From Streptomyces roseicoloratus (GTDB taxonomy: Bacteria > Actinomycetota > Actinomycetes > Streptomycetales > Streptomycetaceae): 64,000 nt of DNA. Below, piece by piece: positions 36,456-47,388 of this stretch. The notes under the pieces are model-generated. The model was not told where the DNA came from. It made no database searches and saw nothing but the letters and a program-made list of their open reading frames with translations. The stretch spans positions 62,001-126,000 of the forward strand of contig NZ_SDOY01000118.1 in the NCBI RefSeq assembly GCF_004117935.1, in the 5' to 3' direction. The first letter of the stretch is position 1, and each line of letters opens with the position of its first letter. The position numbers and the translations under genes were made by a program.

Positions 36456-36491
36456 GACACTCATTTTCAACAAAACTGGAAACGGTTGTCA
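36455..36491 (-). promoter_or_regulatory. Two Zur-like boxes at the znuA promoter
   Basis: TGACACTCATTTTCA (36455-36469) and TGGAAACGGTTGTCA (36477-36491) are both 15-bp imperfect palindromes of the TGaNAnnnnnTNtCA type expected for Streptomyces Zur, with centres 22 bp apart. The first covers the znuA start codon. They lie in an AT-rich island between znuA and glyS. Confidence 0.75.
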
Positions 36492-36641
36492 ATTGCCGAA
36501 CGTGTGTCCTGGCGCACTGCCGTTCGGCCGCGCCGGGCCGGCCCCTCGGGCCGTCCCCATGGGGAACCGATTTGATAGTGGGGGTGCGGGCGCCGGTAAC
36601 CTGAGGCATTCGCACTTCGTCGTCGTAATGAAGAGAGCACC

Positions 36642-38024
36642 GTGGCCGCCGACAAGATCGACACCATCGTCAGCCTCAGCAAGCGCCGTGGCTTCGTTTT
36701 CCCCTGCAGTGAGATCTACGGCGGTCAGCGCGCCGCCTGGGACTACGGCCACCTGGGCGTCGAGCTCAAGGAGAACATCAAGCGTCAGTGGTGGCGTTAC
36801 ATGGTCACCGCGCGCGAGGACGTCGTCGGTATCGACTCGTCGGTCATCCTGGCCACCGAGGTCTGGGAGGCCTCCGGCCACGTCGCGACCTTCACCGACC
36901 CGCTGACCGAGTGCACCTCCTGCCACAAGCGCTTCCGCGCCGACCACCTGGAGGAGGCGTACGAGGAGAAGCACGGCCGCCTCCCCGAGAACGGCCTCAC
37001 CGACCTCAACTGCCCCAACTGTGGCAACAAGGGCACCTTCACCGAGCCGAAGCAGTTCTCCGGCCTGCTCTCCACCCACCTCGGCCCCACCCAGGACACC
37101 GGCTCCGTCGCGTACCTGCGTCCCGAGACCGCCCAGGGCATCTTCACCAACTTCTCCCAGGTGCAGACGACGGCGCGCAAGAAGCCCCCGTTCGGCATCG
37201 CGCAGATGGGCAAGTCCTTCCGGAACGAGATCACTCCGGGCAACTTCATCTTCCGCACCCGCGAGTTCGAGCAGATGGAGATGGAGTTCTTCGTCAAGCC
37301 GGGCGAGGACGAGCAGTGGCAGGAGTACTGGATGCAGCAGCGCTGGAACTGGTACACCGGCCTGGGTCTCCGCGAGGAGAACATGCGCTGGTTCGAGCAC
37401 CCGCAGGAGAAGCTCTCCCACTACTCCAAGCGCACCGCCGACATCGAGTACCGCTTCCAGTTCGGCGGCAGCGAGTGGGGCGAGCTCGAGGGCGTCGCCA
37501 ACCGCACCGACTACGACCTGACCGCGCACTCCAAGGCCTCCGGCGCCAGCCTGACCTACATGGACCAGGAGTCCGGCGAGCGCTACACGCCGTACGTCAT
37601 CGAGCCCGCCGCCGGTGTCGGCCGCACCATGCTGGCCTTCCTGCTCGACGCGTACACCGAGGACGAGGCCCCGAACGCCAAGGGCGTCATGGAGAAGCGC
37701 ACCGTGCTGCGCCTCGACCACCGCCTCGCCCCGGTCAAGGTCGCCGTCCTGCCGCTGTCCCGCAACCCGCAGCTCTCGCCGAAGGCCAAGGGCCTCGCCA
37801 CCGACCTGCGGCAGAACTGGAACATCGAGTTCGACGACGCCGGCGCCATCGGCCGCCGTTACCGCCGCCAGGACGAGATCGGCACGCCGTACTGCGTCAC
37901 CGTCGACTTCGACACCCTCGAGGACAACGCGGTGACCGTGCGCGAGCGCGACACCATGAAGCAGGAGCGCGTCTCCCTCGACCAGATCCAGGGCTACCTG
38001 GCCACCCGCCTGCTGGGCTGCTGA
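36642..38024 (+). CDS. glyS: Glycyl-tRNA synthetase
   Basis: A 460-residue class II alpha2-type glycyl-tRNA synthetase that charges tRNA-Gly. Class II motif 2 is [19 protein letters not shown] and motif 3 is [15 protein letters not shown] zinc knuckle, CTSCHKRF...CPNCG, is in the N-terminal half. GTG start with an AAGAGAG-type ribosome site. Divergent from znuA, and followed by a 23-bp perfect hairpin. Confidence 0.97.
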   Translation: MAADKIDTIVSLSKRRGFVFPCSEIYGGQRAAWDYGHLGVELKENIKRQWWRYMVTAREDVVGIDSSVILATEVWEASGHVATFTDPLTECTSCHKRFRADHLEEAYEEKHGRLPENGLTDLNCPNCGNKGTFTEPKQFSGLLSTHLGPTQDTGSVAYLRPETAQGIFTNFSQVQTTARKKPPFGIAQMGKSFRNEITPGNFIFRTREFEQMEMEFFVKPGEDEQWQEYWMQQRWNWYTGLGLREENMRWFEHPQEKLSHYSKRTADIEYRFQFGGSEWGELEGVANRTDYDLTAHSKASGASLTYMDQESGERYTPYVIEPAAGVGRTMLAFLLDAYTEDEAPNAKGVMEKRTVLRLDHRLAPVKVAVLPLSRNPQLSPKAKGLATDLRQNWNIEFDDAGAIGRRYRRQDEIGTPYCVTVDFDTLEDNAVTVRERDTMKQERVSLDQIQGYLATRLLGC

Positions 38025-38037
38025 CCTCGGTCGTGGA

Positions 38038-38100
38038 CGTACGGCGAAGCCCCCGGTTCCGAGAGCATCTCCGAGAGGGAACCGGGGGCTTCGCCGTACG
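38038..38100. terminator. Strong terminator between glyS and the TetR gene
   Basis: A 23-bp perfect stem (38038-38060 and 38078-38100, starting CGTACGGCGAAGCCCCC) with a 17-base loop, between convergent genes. This is the longest perfect hairpin noted in the window. Confidence 0.92.
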
Positions 38101-38109
38101 CGCGGGGGG

Positions 38110-38700
38110 TCAGGCCTTCAGGGCGCGCTGGACCAGGGTGACCACCGCCGCGAAGGCGGCCCCGCTGTCCGGGGCCGACCACTCGGCGGAGTGGGCCGGG
38201 TTGTGGAACCGGTCGGTGGCGTGGAAGACGGCGCGCGCCGTGGCCGGCAGGTCCGCCTCCGGCACGGTGAAGACGCCCTCACGGTGGCCGGCGGCCAGGA
38301 TCCCGGCGATCTGCTCGACCAGATGGTCCTCGTGGCGGTCGACCACCGCGCTGTTCTCGCCGATCAGCACCTGGAAGGTGGCCATCAGCTCCGGGTCGCC
38401 GCCCGCCTTCTCGCGCTTGAGGGCGAAGAGCGCGGTCAGCCAGCCGGTCAGCCGCTCGTCGGCCGGCCCGGGCGCGTCCGCGTACGGCCGGAGGGCGTCG
38501 ATGGTCCGCCGCAGCCAGCGCTCGGTGACCGCCTCGCGCAGCGCCGCCTTGGTGCGGAAGTGGCGGTAGACGCTGCCGTGGCTGACGCCCAGGGCCCTGG
38601 CCACGTCGACCACGGTCGCCTTCGCCGGGCCGTAGCGGCGCAGCACCTCCTCCGTGGCTTCGAGGATGCGCTCGGCGGTCAGGGTCTCCGTGGTGGCCAT
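38110..38700 (-). CDS. TetR family transcriptional regulator
   Basis: A 196-residue repressor. The N-terminal HTH is ATVVDVARALGVSHGSVYRH followed by F. The C-terminal ligand domain contains TGWLTALFALKREKAGGDPE. Its gene follows the aldo/keto reductase gene on the same strand, and both promoters carry a TGACAG...CTGTCA palindrome, so it probably represses itself and the reductase. Confidence 0.9.
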   Translation of the reverse strand: MATTETLTAERILEATEEVLRRYGPAKATVVDVARALGVSHGSVYRHFRTKAALREAVTERWLRRTIDALRPYADAPGPADERLTGWLTALFALKREKAGGDPELMATFQVLIGENSAVVDRHEDHLVEQIAGILAAGHREGVFTVPEADLPATARAVFHATDRFHNPAHSAEWSAPDSGAAFAAVVTLVQRALKA

Positions 38701-38704
38701 GGAA

Positions 38705-38719
38705 TGACAGTACCTGTCA
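38705..38719 (-). promoter_or_regulatory. TetR operator candidate at its own promoter
   Basis: TGACAG-TAC-CTGTCA is a perfect 15-bp palindrome five bases upstream of the TetR ATG (38700). The same 6-bp half-sites recur, with a wider spacer, upstream of the aldo/keto reductase gene. Confidence 0.65.
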
Positions 38720-38732
38720 CCCGGACGGTGCC

Positions 38733-39761
38733 TCAGCGCTCGCTGTCCAGGTGCGCCATCTGGTTCTCCGGGTAGCGGGCACCGGAGGCCGCGCCCGCCG
38801 GGACGGCCGCCTCGATCGCCGTCAGGTCGGCCGCGTCGAGCGTGACGTCCAGGGCGCCGAGGGCCTCCGCGAGCCGGTCGCGGCGGCGGGCGCCGACCAG
38901 CGGGACGACGTCCTCGCCGCGGGACAGGGCCCAGGCGATGGCGATCTGGGCGACCGTGACGCCCTTGGCCTCGGCGACGGCGCGCAGCCGGTCCACCAGG
39001 TCCAGGTTCCGGCCGAGGTTGTCGCCCTGGAAGCGGGGCGACATGCCGCGGAAGTCGCCCGGCGCGAAGGACTGCTCGCGGGTGACGTGGCCGCTGATCA
39101 GTCCGCGCGAGAGGACTCCGTACGCGGTGATGCCGACGCCCAGCTCGCGCGCGGTCGGCAGGATCGTGTCCTCGATGCCGCGGGAGATCAGCGAGTACTC
39201 GATCTGGAGGTCCGCGATCGGGGCGACGGCGGCGGCCCGGCGCAGGGTGTCCGCGCCGACCTCGGAGAGGCCGATGTGCCGGACGTGGCCCGCCTCGACC
39301 AGCTCGGCGATGGCGCCGACGGTCTCCTCGATCGGCACGTCCGGGTCGACGCGGGCGATCCGGTAGACGTCGATGTGGTCGGTGCCGAGCCGCTGGAGCG
39401 AGTACGCGGCGAAGTTCTTCACCGCCGCGGGCCGGCCGTCGTAGCCGGTGAAGCCGCCCTCGACCGTGCGCAGCGCGCCGAACTTGACGCTGGTGAGGGC
39501 CTGTTCGCGGGCGGCGGCGGGGGCGGTGCGGAGCGCCTCGTTGATCAGCAGCTCGTTGTGGCCCATGCCGTAGAAGTCGCCGGTGTCGAGGAGCGTCACG
39601 CCCGCGTCCAGGGCGGCGTGGATCGTCGCGATCGACTCGGCGCGGTCGGCCTCGCCGTACAGGGCGGACATGCCCATGCAGCCGAGACCGAGGGCGGAGA
39701 CCCGGGGTCCGGTGGCGCCGAGAGGACGGGTGGGGAGGGAGGTGGTGGTCTGTGTGCTCAT
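38733..39761 (-). CDS. Aldo/keto reductase
   Basis: A 342-residue NADPH-dependent oxidoreductase with a TIM barrel. LLDTGDFYGMGHNE supplies the catalytic Asp and Tyr and SVKFGA the Lys; the usual catalytic His region (YxxH) reads IDVYRIARVDPD, with no His, a variant I associate with one AKR subgroup. NADP-binding SRGEDVVPLVGARRRDRL is at the C-terminus. The ATG at 39761 is conserved-looking; the longer frame is antisense of the MFS gene. Probably co-regulated with the downstream TetR gene. Substrate unknown, possibly a reactive carbonyl. Confidence 0.92.
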   Translation of the reverse strand: MSTQTTTSLPTRPLGATGPRVSALGLGCMGMSALYGEADRAESIATIHAALDAGVTLLDTGDFYGMGHNELLINEALRTAPAAAREQALTSVKFGALRTVEGGFTGYDGRPAAVKNFAAYSLQRLGTDHIDVYRIARVDPDVPIEETVGAIAELVEAGHVRHIGLSEVGADTLRRAAAVAPIADLQIEYSLISRGIEDTILPTARELGVGITAYGVLSRGLISGHVTREQSFAPGDFRGMSPRFQGDNLGRNLDLVDRLRAVAEAKGVTVAQIAIAWALSRGEDVVPLVGARRRDRLAEALGALDVTLDAADLTAIEAAVPAGAASGARYPENQMAHLDSER

Positions 39762-39781
39762 GGTTCGACTATGGCATGAGC

Positions 39782-39807
39782 GATGACAGATTTCAATATC
39801 TGTCATC
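39782..39807 (-). promoter_or_regulatory. TetR operator candidate upstream of the aldo/keto reductase gene
   Basis: GATGACAGAT (39782-39791) and ATCTGTCATC (39798-39807) form a perfect 10-bp inverted repeat around a 6-base spacer, 21-46 bases upstream of the reductase ATG. It shares TGACAG/CTGTCA half-sites with 38705-38719. Confidence 0.7.
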
Positions 39808-39865
39808 ACTACTCCCTCCCACGCTCGTCCCCTCGGGCCGTCGGCACCCTCGCGCGCTCGGCCCC

Positions 39866-41317
39866 TCAGGCCTTCGACGACGGCAGGCGCAGGCTCAGCA
39901 GCAGCGTCAGGGCCACCACGCCCAGCTGCGCCAGGAGCGTCGTCGTGAGTGCCGCACCCATGTCCGCGGGGGAGGAGCCGAGCGAGAGGAAGAGCGAGCC
40001 CATGGTCGCCACGCCGAGTGCCATCGCCGACTGCTGCGTCGTCACCATCACGCCGCTGCCGACGCCCGCCCGCTCCGCCGGCACCTCCGACAGCACCACC
40101 CGGAACAGCACCGGCAGCTGGAGTCCCTGGCCCAGGCCCGCGATCGCCATGCCCGGCAGCAGGCTCCCCACCGAAAGCCCCGGCCAGTCGCGCGCCACCG
40201 TCCAGGCGATCAGCCCGATGCCGAGCCCCTGGAACACCGCGCCCACCGGGACCACCCGGCTCGCACCCCAGCGCCCGACGAGCCGCGGGCCCGCGAGCGA
40301 GGCGCCGAAGAAGGCGAGCGCCATCGGCACCAGGGCCAGGCCGGAGGCCACCGCGCCCACCGCGAGGCCCTGCTGGAGCGCGATCGCGATCACGAACATG
40401 AAGCCGCTGAAGCCCAGGCACAGCGGCAGCACCACCGCGAGGCCCCGGCGCAGCGGGACCAGACCGAGCAGGCTCGGCGGCACCAAGGGCGTCCGGCCTG
40501 CGCGGTCCGCGCGTACCTCGACCCACCAGAACGCGCCGGCCGCGAACGGGAAGACGGCCAGCGCCACCCAGGTCCACAGCGGCCAGCCGGCCGCCCGGCC
40601 CTCGGTCAGCGGGGCGAGCAGGGTGAGCAGCGTGAGCGCGAGCAGCAGGGTGCCGGGCAGGTCGACCGGCGCGGGCCGGTCCGAGCGGGTCTCGGGCACG
40701 GCGCGGGCCGCGAGGACGAGGCCGACGAGCGCCACCGGCACGTTGACCAGGAAGACCGACCGCCAGCCGGTGCCCGCGACATCGGCGGCGACCAGCACGC
40801 CGCCCAGGATCTGGCCGGCCACCATGCTGAGGCCCGCGGTCGCCCCGTAGAGGCTGAGGGCGCGGGCGTGCCGGGCGCCGGACGTCGAGGAGTGGATCGT
40901 CGCGAGCACCTGCGGCAGCATCAGCGCCGCTGCGGCACCCTGTGCCACCCGGGCCCCGACCAGCGTCCAGGCGTCCGGCGCGAGCCCGCAGGCGAGCGAG
41001 GTGAGGCCGAAGGCGGCCATGCCGGCGAGGAAGAGCCGGCGCCGGCCGAACTGGTCGCCGAGCCGGCCGCCGAGCACGAGCAGGACGGCGTACGCGAGGC
41101 CGTACCCGGCGACGACCAGTTCCAGCATCGCGGGGCCCGCGCCCAGGTCGTGGTCGATGGTGGGCAGGGCGACGTTGACGATGAAGAAGTCGACCAGCGG
41201 CAGCGCCGCGCCGAGCAGCACGGTGAAGAGACCGAGCGGACCGAGCGCCGGGCGGGCGTGGCCGACGACCGGTACGGCGGCGGTACGGACGGTGGACAGG
41301 GAGGTTCTCGTAGTCAC
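39866..41317 (-). CDS. MFS transporter, DHA2/EmrB-QacA-like
   Basis: A 483-residue drug-exporter-type major facilitator, 14 helices expected. Helix 1 is LPLVDFFIVNVALPTIDHDL; motif A GGRLGDQFGRRRLFLAG; motif C-like GATAGLSMVAGQILGGVL. GTG at 41317 preferred; the frame to 41389 has no family-like start. Divergent from an MmyB-like regulator, repeating the architecture at 7.4-9.9 kb. Confidence 0.92.
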   Translation of the reverse strand: MTTRTSLSTVRTAAVPVVGHARPALGPLGLFTVLLGAALPLVDFFIVNVALPTIDHDLGAGPAMLELVVAGYGLAYAVLLVLGGRLGDQFGRRRLFLAGMAAFGLTSLACGLAPDAWTLVGARVAQGAAAALMLPQVLATIHSSTSGARHARALSLYGATAGLSMVAGQILGGVLVAADVAGTGWRSVFLVNVPVALVGLVLAARAVPETRSDRPAPVDLPGTLLLALTLLTLLAPLTEGRAAGWPLWTWVALAVFPFAAGAFWWVEVRADRAGRTPLVPPSLLGLVPLRRGLAVVLPLCLGFSGFMFVIAIALQQGLAVGAVASGLALVPMALAFFGASLAGPRLVGRWGASRVVPVGAVFQGLGIGLIAWTVARDWPGLSVGSLLPGMAIAGLGQGLQLPVLFRVVLSEVPAERAGVGSGVMVTTQQSAMALGVATMGSLFLSLGSSPADMGAALTTTLLAQLGVVALTLLLSLRLPSSKA

Positions 41318-41343
41318 GCGATCGAGCCTCGCGCCCCTCTCAG

Positions 41344-41385
41344 CCTGGTACCAGAGTGCGTTTATCCTGGTACAAGCAGTACCTG
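41344..41385. promoter_or_regulatory. CCTGGTAC repeats in the MFS/regulator divergent promoter
   Basis: CCTGGTAC occurs at 41344-41351 and 41366-41373 with a 22-bp period (two helical turns); the first is part of the perfect palindrome CTGGTACCAG (41345-41354). A related TACCTGG lies near 41380. The intervening TTTATCC gives GGATAAA on the minus strand, a possible -10 region for the exporter. Likely operator for the MmyB-like regulator. Confidence 0.55.
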
Positions 41386-41418
41386 GCAACGGGCTGAGGG
41401 CCCCGGCACCCTGGGAGC

Positions 41419-42576
41419 ATGACCGTCATGACGCTCGACTCGGCAGGCGTCGCGCCCGCCGCCGGAACGGCCGCCGCACCGTCCGGGACGGCCACGCCGA
41501 CCGGGACCGCCGCCGCAGCATCCGCCGCCGCCCCGACCGCCGCCGCAGAGCCCGCCGCCGAGAGCGACGTGCGCCGCCACGAGCTGGCCGCGTTCCTGCG
41601 CAGCCGCCGCGAGCGGATCAGCCCGGAGCAGGTCGGGCTGCCGCGCGGGCGGCGCCGCCGCACGCCGGGGCTGCGCCGCGAGGAGGTCGCCCAGCTCTCC
41701 GCCGTCGGCGTCACCTGGTACACGTGGCTGGAGCAGGCCCGGCCGATCCAGGTGTCCCCGCAGGTCCTCGATGCCCTCGCCGGCGCCCTGCAGCTCGACC
41801 CCACCGAGCGCGCCCACCTCTTCTCGCTCGCCGGCCAGTCCGACCCGCACCCCGAGACGGCCTGCCCGACCGTCACGCCCACCCTGCGTGCCCTGCTCGA
41901 CCAGCTGGAACCGATCCCGGCCGCCGTGCAGAACAGCCGCTACGACTTCGTCGCGTACAACCGCACCTTCGGCCGGCTCTTCTGCGACCTGGACGCGCTG
42001 CCCCGCGAGGACCGCAACAGCCTGTGGCTGGCCTTCACCAACGAGGAGTTCCGGGCCGTCGTCACCGACCTGCCCGCGATGCTGCGCGCGCTGGCCGGCA
42101 AGCTGCGGGCCGCGATGGCCGATCACCTGGCCGAGCCGGCCTGGAAGACGCTGCTCCGGCGGCTCCAGGAGGCCTCGCCGGAGTTCCGCGAGCTCTGGGC
42201 CCGGCACGACGTGGTCGACCAGTCCGGCCGCACCAAGCTCATCGACAACGCCCACGTCGGCCTGCTCCGCCTCGACCACACCAATCTGTGGCTCGGCCCC
42301 GCCGCCGGTCCGCGCCTGGTCACCTACGTGCCGGTGGACGAGGCGACCCGCGCCGGGATCGAGCGCCTGCACGCCCTGGTCCTGGCGGAGGAGGCCGCGC
42401 GGGCCGGGGCCGTGGACGTCACCGAGGCCGCCGGCGCCGGGCCGGCGGGACCGACGGGACCGGCGGTGGGCTCCCGCGCGGGGGCGCCGGACGCCGCGGA
42501 GGCGGACCGTACGGCGGCACCGGCGGACCTCACGGCGGACCGTACGGCGGCGCCGGCGGATCTCACGGCTGTCTGA
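41419..42576 (+). CDS. MmyB-like helix-turn-helix regulator
   Basis: A 385-residue paralogue of the regulator at 8965. An Ala/Pro/Thr-rich disordered N-terminus (about 1-50) precedes the HTH with RRTPGLRREEVAQLSAVGVT and WYTWLEQAR. The MmyB ligand domain (about 140-320) contains VQNSRYDFVAYNRTFGRLF. The C-terminal tail is disordered and ends in an 11-residue duplication (DRTAAPADLTA twice) encoded by a 33-bp direct repeat near 42507-42572. Start choice is uncertain within the disordered region. Divergent from its probable target exporter. Confidence 0.88.
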   Translation: MTVMTLDSAGVAPAAGTAAAPSGTATPTGTAAAASAAAPTAAAEPAAESDVRRHELAAFLRSRRERISPEQVGLPRGRRRRTPGLRREEVAQLSAVGVTWYTWLEQARPIQVSPQVLDALAGALQLDPTERAHLFSLAGQSDPHPETACPTVTPTLRALLDQLEPIPAAVQNSRYDFVAYNRTFGRLFCDLDALPREDRNSLWLAFTNEEFRAVVTDLPAMLRALAGKLRAAMADHLAEPAWKTLLRRLQEASPEFRELWARHDVVDQSGRTKLIDNAHVGLLRLDHTNLWLGPAAGPRLVTYVPVDEATRAGIERLHALVLAEEAARAGAVDVTEAAGAGPAGPTGPAVGSRAGAPDAAEADRTAAPADLTADRTAAPADLTAV

Positions 42577-42652
42577 GGACCGGGGCGTCCCTTCCGGATC
42601 CCGGCCGGGTCCGAAAGGAAGCCCCACGCGCGCGGTGCGGGACAATGGGCCA

Positions 42653-43789
42653 ATGACCGCGTTCTCCCCTCTCGCCATCGGGCCGCACATCGTGCAGCCG
42701 CCGGTGGTGCTCGCGCCGATGGCCGGCATCACCAACGCCCCCTTCCGCACCCTCTGCCGTGAGTTCTCCGGAGGGAAGGGCCTGTTCGTCAGCGAGATGA
42801 TCACGACGCGGGCGCTGGTCGAGCGCAACGAGAAGACGATGCAGCTCATCCACTTCGACGCGACCGAGAAGCCGCGCTCGATCCAGCTGTACGGGGTGGA
42901 CCCGGTGACCGTCGGCAAGGCGGTCCGGATGATCGTCGACGAGGACCTGGCCGACCACATCGACCTGAACTTCGGCTGCCCGGTGCCCAAGGTGACCCGC
43001 AAGGGCGGTGGCTCCGCGCTGCCGTACAAGCGGCCGCTGCTGCGGGCGATCCTGCACGAGGCCGTGACCAACGCGGGTGACCTGCCGGTCACCATGAAGA
43101 TGCGCAAGGGCATCGACGACGACCACATCACCTATCTCGACGCGGGCCGGATCGCGGTCGAGGAGGGCGTCACCGCCATCGCGCTGCACGGCAGGACGGC
43201 CGCCCAGCACTACGGCGGCACGGCCGACTGGGACGCCATCGCCCGGCTGAAGGAGCACGTGCCGGAGATCCCGGTGCTCGGCAACGGCGACATCTGGTCG
43301 GCGGACGACGCGCTGCGGATGATGCGCGAGACCGGCTGCGACGGCGTGGTCGTGGGCCGCGGCTGCCTGGGCCGGCCGTGGCTGTTCGGCGACCTCGTGG
43401 CGGGCTTCGAGGGCACGGGCGCCTACGCGACGCCGGGGCTGCGGCAGGTCGCCGAGGTGATGGTGCGGCACGCGACGCTGCTCGGCGAGTGGATCGGCGA
43501 CGAGACCCGCGGTGTCATCGACTTCCGCAAGCACGTGGCCTGGTACCTGAAGGGCTTCTCGGTCGGTTCGGAGATGCGCAAGCGGCTGGCGATCACCTCG
43601 TCCCTGGACGAGCTGCGCGCTCAGTTGAGCGAGCTGGACCTGGATCAGGCGTGGCCGGCGGGCGCGGACGGCCCGCGGGGCCGTACGTCCGGAAACAACC
43701 GGGTCGTCCTGCCGGATGGCTGGTTGAAGGACCCGTACGACTGCGCGGGAGTGAGCGAGGACGCCGAGCTGGACACGTCCGGAGGCTGA
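42653..43789 (+). CDS. dusB: tRNA-dihydrouridine synthase
   Basis: A 378-residue FMN-dependent enzyme reducing uridines in the tRNA D-loop. The flavin-site start is VVLAPMAGITNAPFR; catalytic Cys109 is in LNFGCPVPKVTRKGGG; phosphate-binding motifs GNGDIWSADDA and VVVGRGCLGRPWLF follow. The ATG at 42653 has GACAAT (42641-42646) six bases before it, suggesting leaderless transcription. Followed by a structured region with a canonical terminator. Confidence 0.94.
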   Translation: MTAFSPLAIGPHIVQPPVVLAPMAGITNAPFRTLCREFSGGKGLFVSEMITTRALVERNEKTMQLIHFDATEKPRSIQLYGVDPVTVGKAVRMIVDEDLADHIDLNFGCPVPKVTRKGGGSALPYKRPLLRAILHEAVTNAGDLPVTMKMRKGIDDDHITYLDAGRIAVEEGVTAIALHGRTAAQHYGGTADWDAIARLKEHVPEIPVLGNGDIWSADDALRMMRETGCDGVVVGRGCLGRPWLFGDLVAGFEGTGAYATPGLRQVAEVMVRHATLLGEWIGDETRGVIDFRKHVAWYLKGFSVGSEMRKRLAITSSLDELRAQLSELDLDQAWPAGADGPRGRTSGNNRVVLPDGWLKDPYDCAGVSEDAELDTSGG

Positions 43790-43816
43790 GATACGGGCTG
43801 GTCGGAGGGCTCCCGA

Positions 43817-43915
43817 GCGAGTGATTCTCGCCACCCCTGATAGGGGTGCCGCTCAGATGAGCAGGTTACGGGCTCCTCTCCCGCTTGAAGGGTGGCACTG
43901 GGTGCCACCCTTTTT
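43817..43915 (+). ncRNA. Candidate structured RNA or multi-hairpin terminator after dusB
   Basis: Four successive hairpins: GCGAG-TGATT-CTCGC (43817-43831), CACCCCT-GAT-AGGGGTG (43832-43848), GCTC-AGAT-GAGC (43851-43862), and AGGGTGGCAC-TGG-GTGCCACCCT (43889-43911) followed by TTTTT to 43915. The last is a textbook Rho-independent terminator with a U-tract, unusual in this genome. Such dense pairing before an intrinsic terminator suggests a small RNA or an attenuator; the alternative is simply the dusB 3' end. No known Rfam-type family was recognised. Confidence 0.45.
43889..43915 (+). terminator. Canonical intrinsic terminator
   Basis: A 10-bp perfect stem AGGGTGGCAC/GTGCCACCCT with a 3-base loop and a T5 tract. 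The best U-tract terminator in the window, about 100 bases after the dusB stop. Confidence 0.92.
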
Positions 43916-44155
43916 GTGTTCAAGAGTTGAACGCAGATGCTCGATTACGCGCTCATGTGAGCGCCGTAGGCCTGGTGTGGGTCAAAGGGTCTTCGGGGTC
44001 TGAAAGCGGAAGCTACCTGTCAGTTACTTTCGAAGTGCTGGCGGACGGGTGGTTAAGACCGGGTGACCGGTAGGCGTACCTCCCCAGAAGCCTTCGATCT
44101 GGGTATGTTCCTCGCCGTCAGGGCAGCCAACCGAGTCGTCGAGGAGTCGAGACCC

Positions 44156-46867
<2,712 letters not shown>

Positions 46868-47388
46868 CCTTCGGTTCAGTAGCAAAGACCACCGGAGCCG
46901 CCGTTCGTCCCCGACCCTCAAACCGATGGGCGGCGGCTCCGGTTTCCAGGAGAGACGGGGCGGACACCTTGTGCGGAGGTGTCCGCCCCGTCGTGTTTCG
47001 TCCCGTTGGACTGTTGGGCGATCCTTGGGGAAATGTGGGTTCCTGTTCACCGCGTGGCGGGCGAACATTGAATTATTCTTCCTTGAACATTCGCAAAGAA
47101 TGAGACGGGCGCGGCCCCCGGATCCCCACCCGGTGGCCGCGCCCATTGGGTTCGTCGGGCGGGTGAGCCGCAACCCTCGCCGACCGCCGCCGGACGCGCC
47201 AAAGCCCCCCACGGTCTTCGTCGCGTCACCTCGGTCCTGAAGGTTTCCCGTCCGACGTGCACAGCTTTTCGGTTCCCGGCCGTTCGCCGCGAGGCTTTTC
47301 AAGTGTGGCTGAAACACCCTGGTAACGTGCAGTGATGGTGTGCATACTCGTCCGCGGGGGTGGTTGCGAGTGCACAGGTGGGGGTTCC
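46868..47388 (+). other. ppdK-downstream intergenic region
   Basis: 521 bases without a convincing gene. After the tandem terminators, bases 47040-47110 are AT-rich and contain GAACATT twice (near 47063 and 47087). A third hairpin is GGGCGCGGCC (47107-47116) with GGCCGCGCCC (47135-47144). Bases 47230-47388 are less GC-rich and should hold the promoter of the regulator at 47389. A small ORF here was not supported by codon pattern. Confidence 0.5.
46891..46992 (+). terminator. Tandem terminators after ppdK
   Basis: Two hairpins in series: ACCGGAGCCGCCG (46891-46903) with CGGCGGCTCCGGT (46931-46943), and GACGGGGCGGACACC (46954-46968) with GGTGTCCGCCCCGTC (46978-46992). The second is a 15-bp perfect stem with a 9-base loop. 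Both lack long U-tracts. Confidence 0.85.

Larger units (their letters stand above)
43790..44155 (+). other. dusB-ppdK intergenic region
   Basis: 366 bases without a gene. Bases 43817-43915 contain four consecutive hairpins ending in a U-tract terminator (separate entry). GCGCTCA-TG-TGAGCGC at 43949-43964 is a 7-bp palindrome, possibly an operator. Bases 44030-44110 are less GC-rich and presumably hold the ppdK promoter; TATGTT at 44104-44109 is a possible -10. Confidence 0.55.

Noticed and set aside
38705..39807. M4 protease inverted repeat (17031-17053) as a third site of the TetR
   Set aside because: Half-site orientation is reversed outward (CACTGTC...GACAGTG) and spacing differs; similarity is limited to GACAG.
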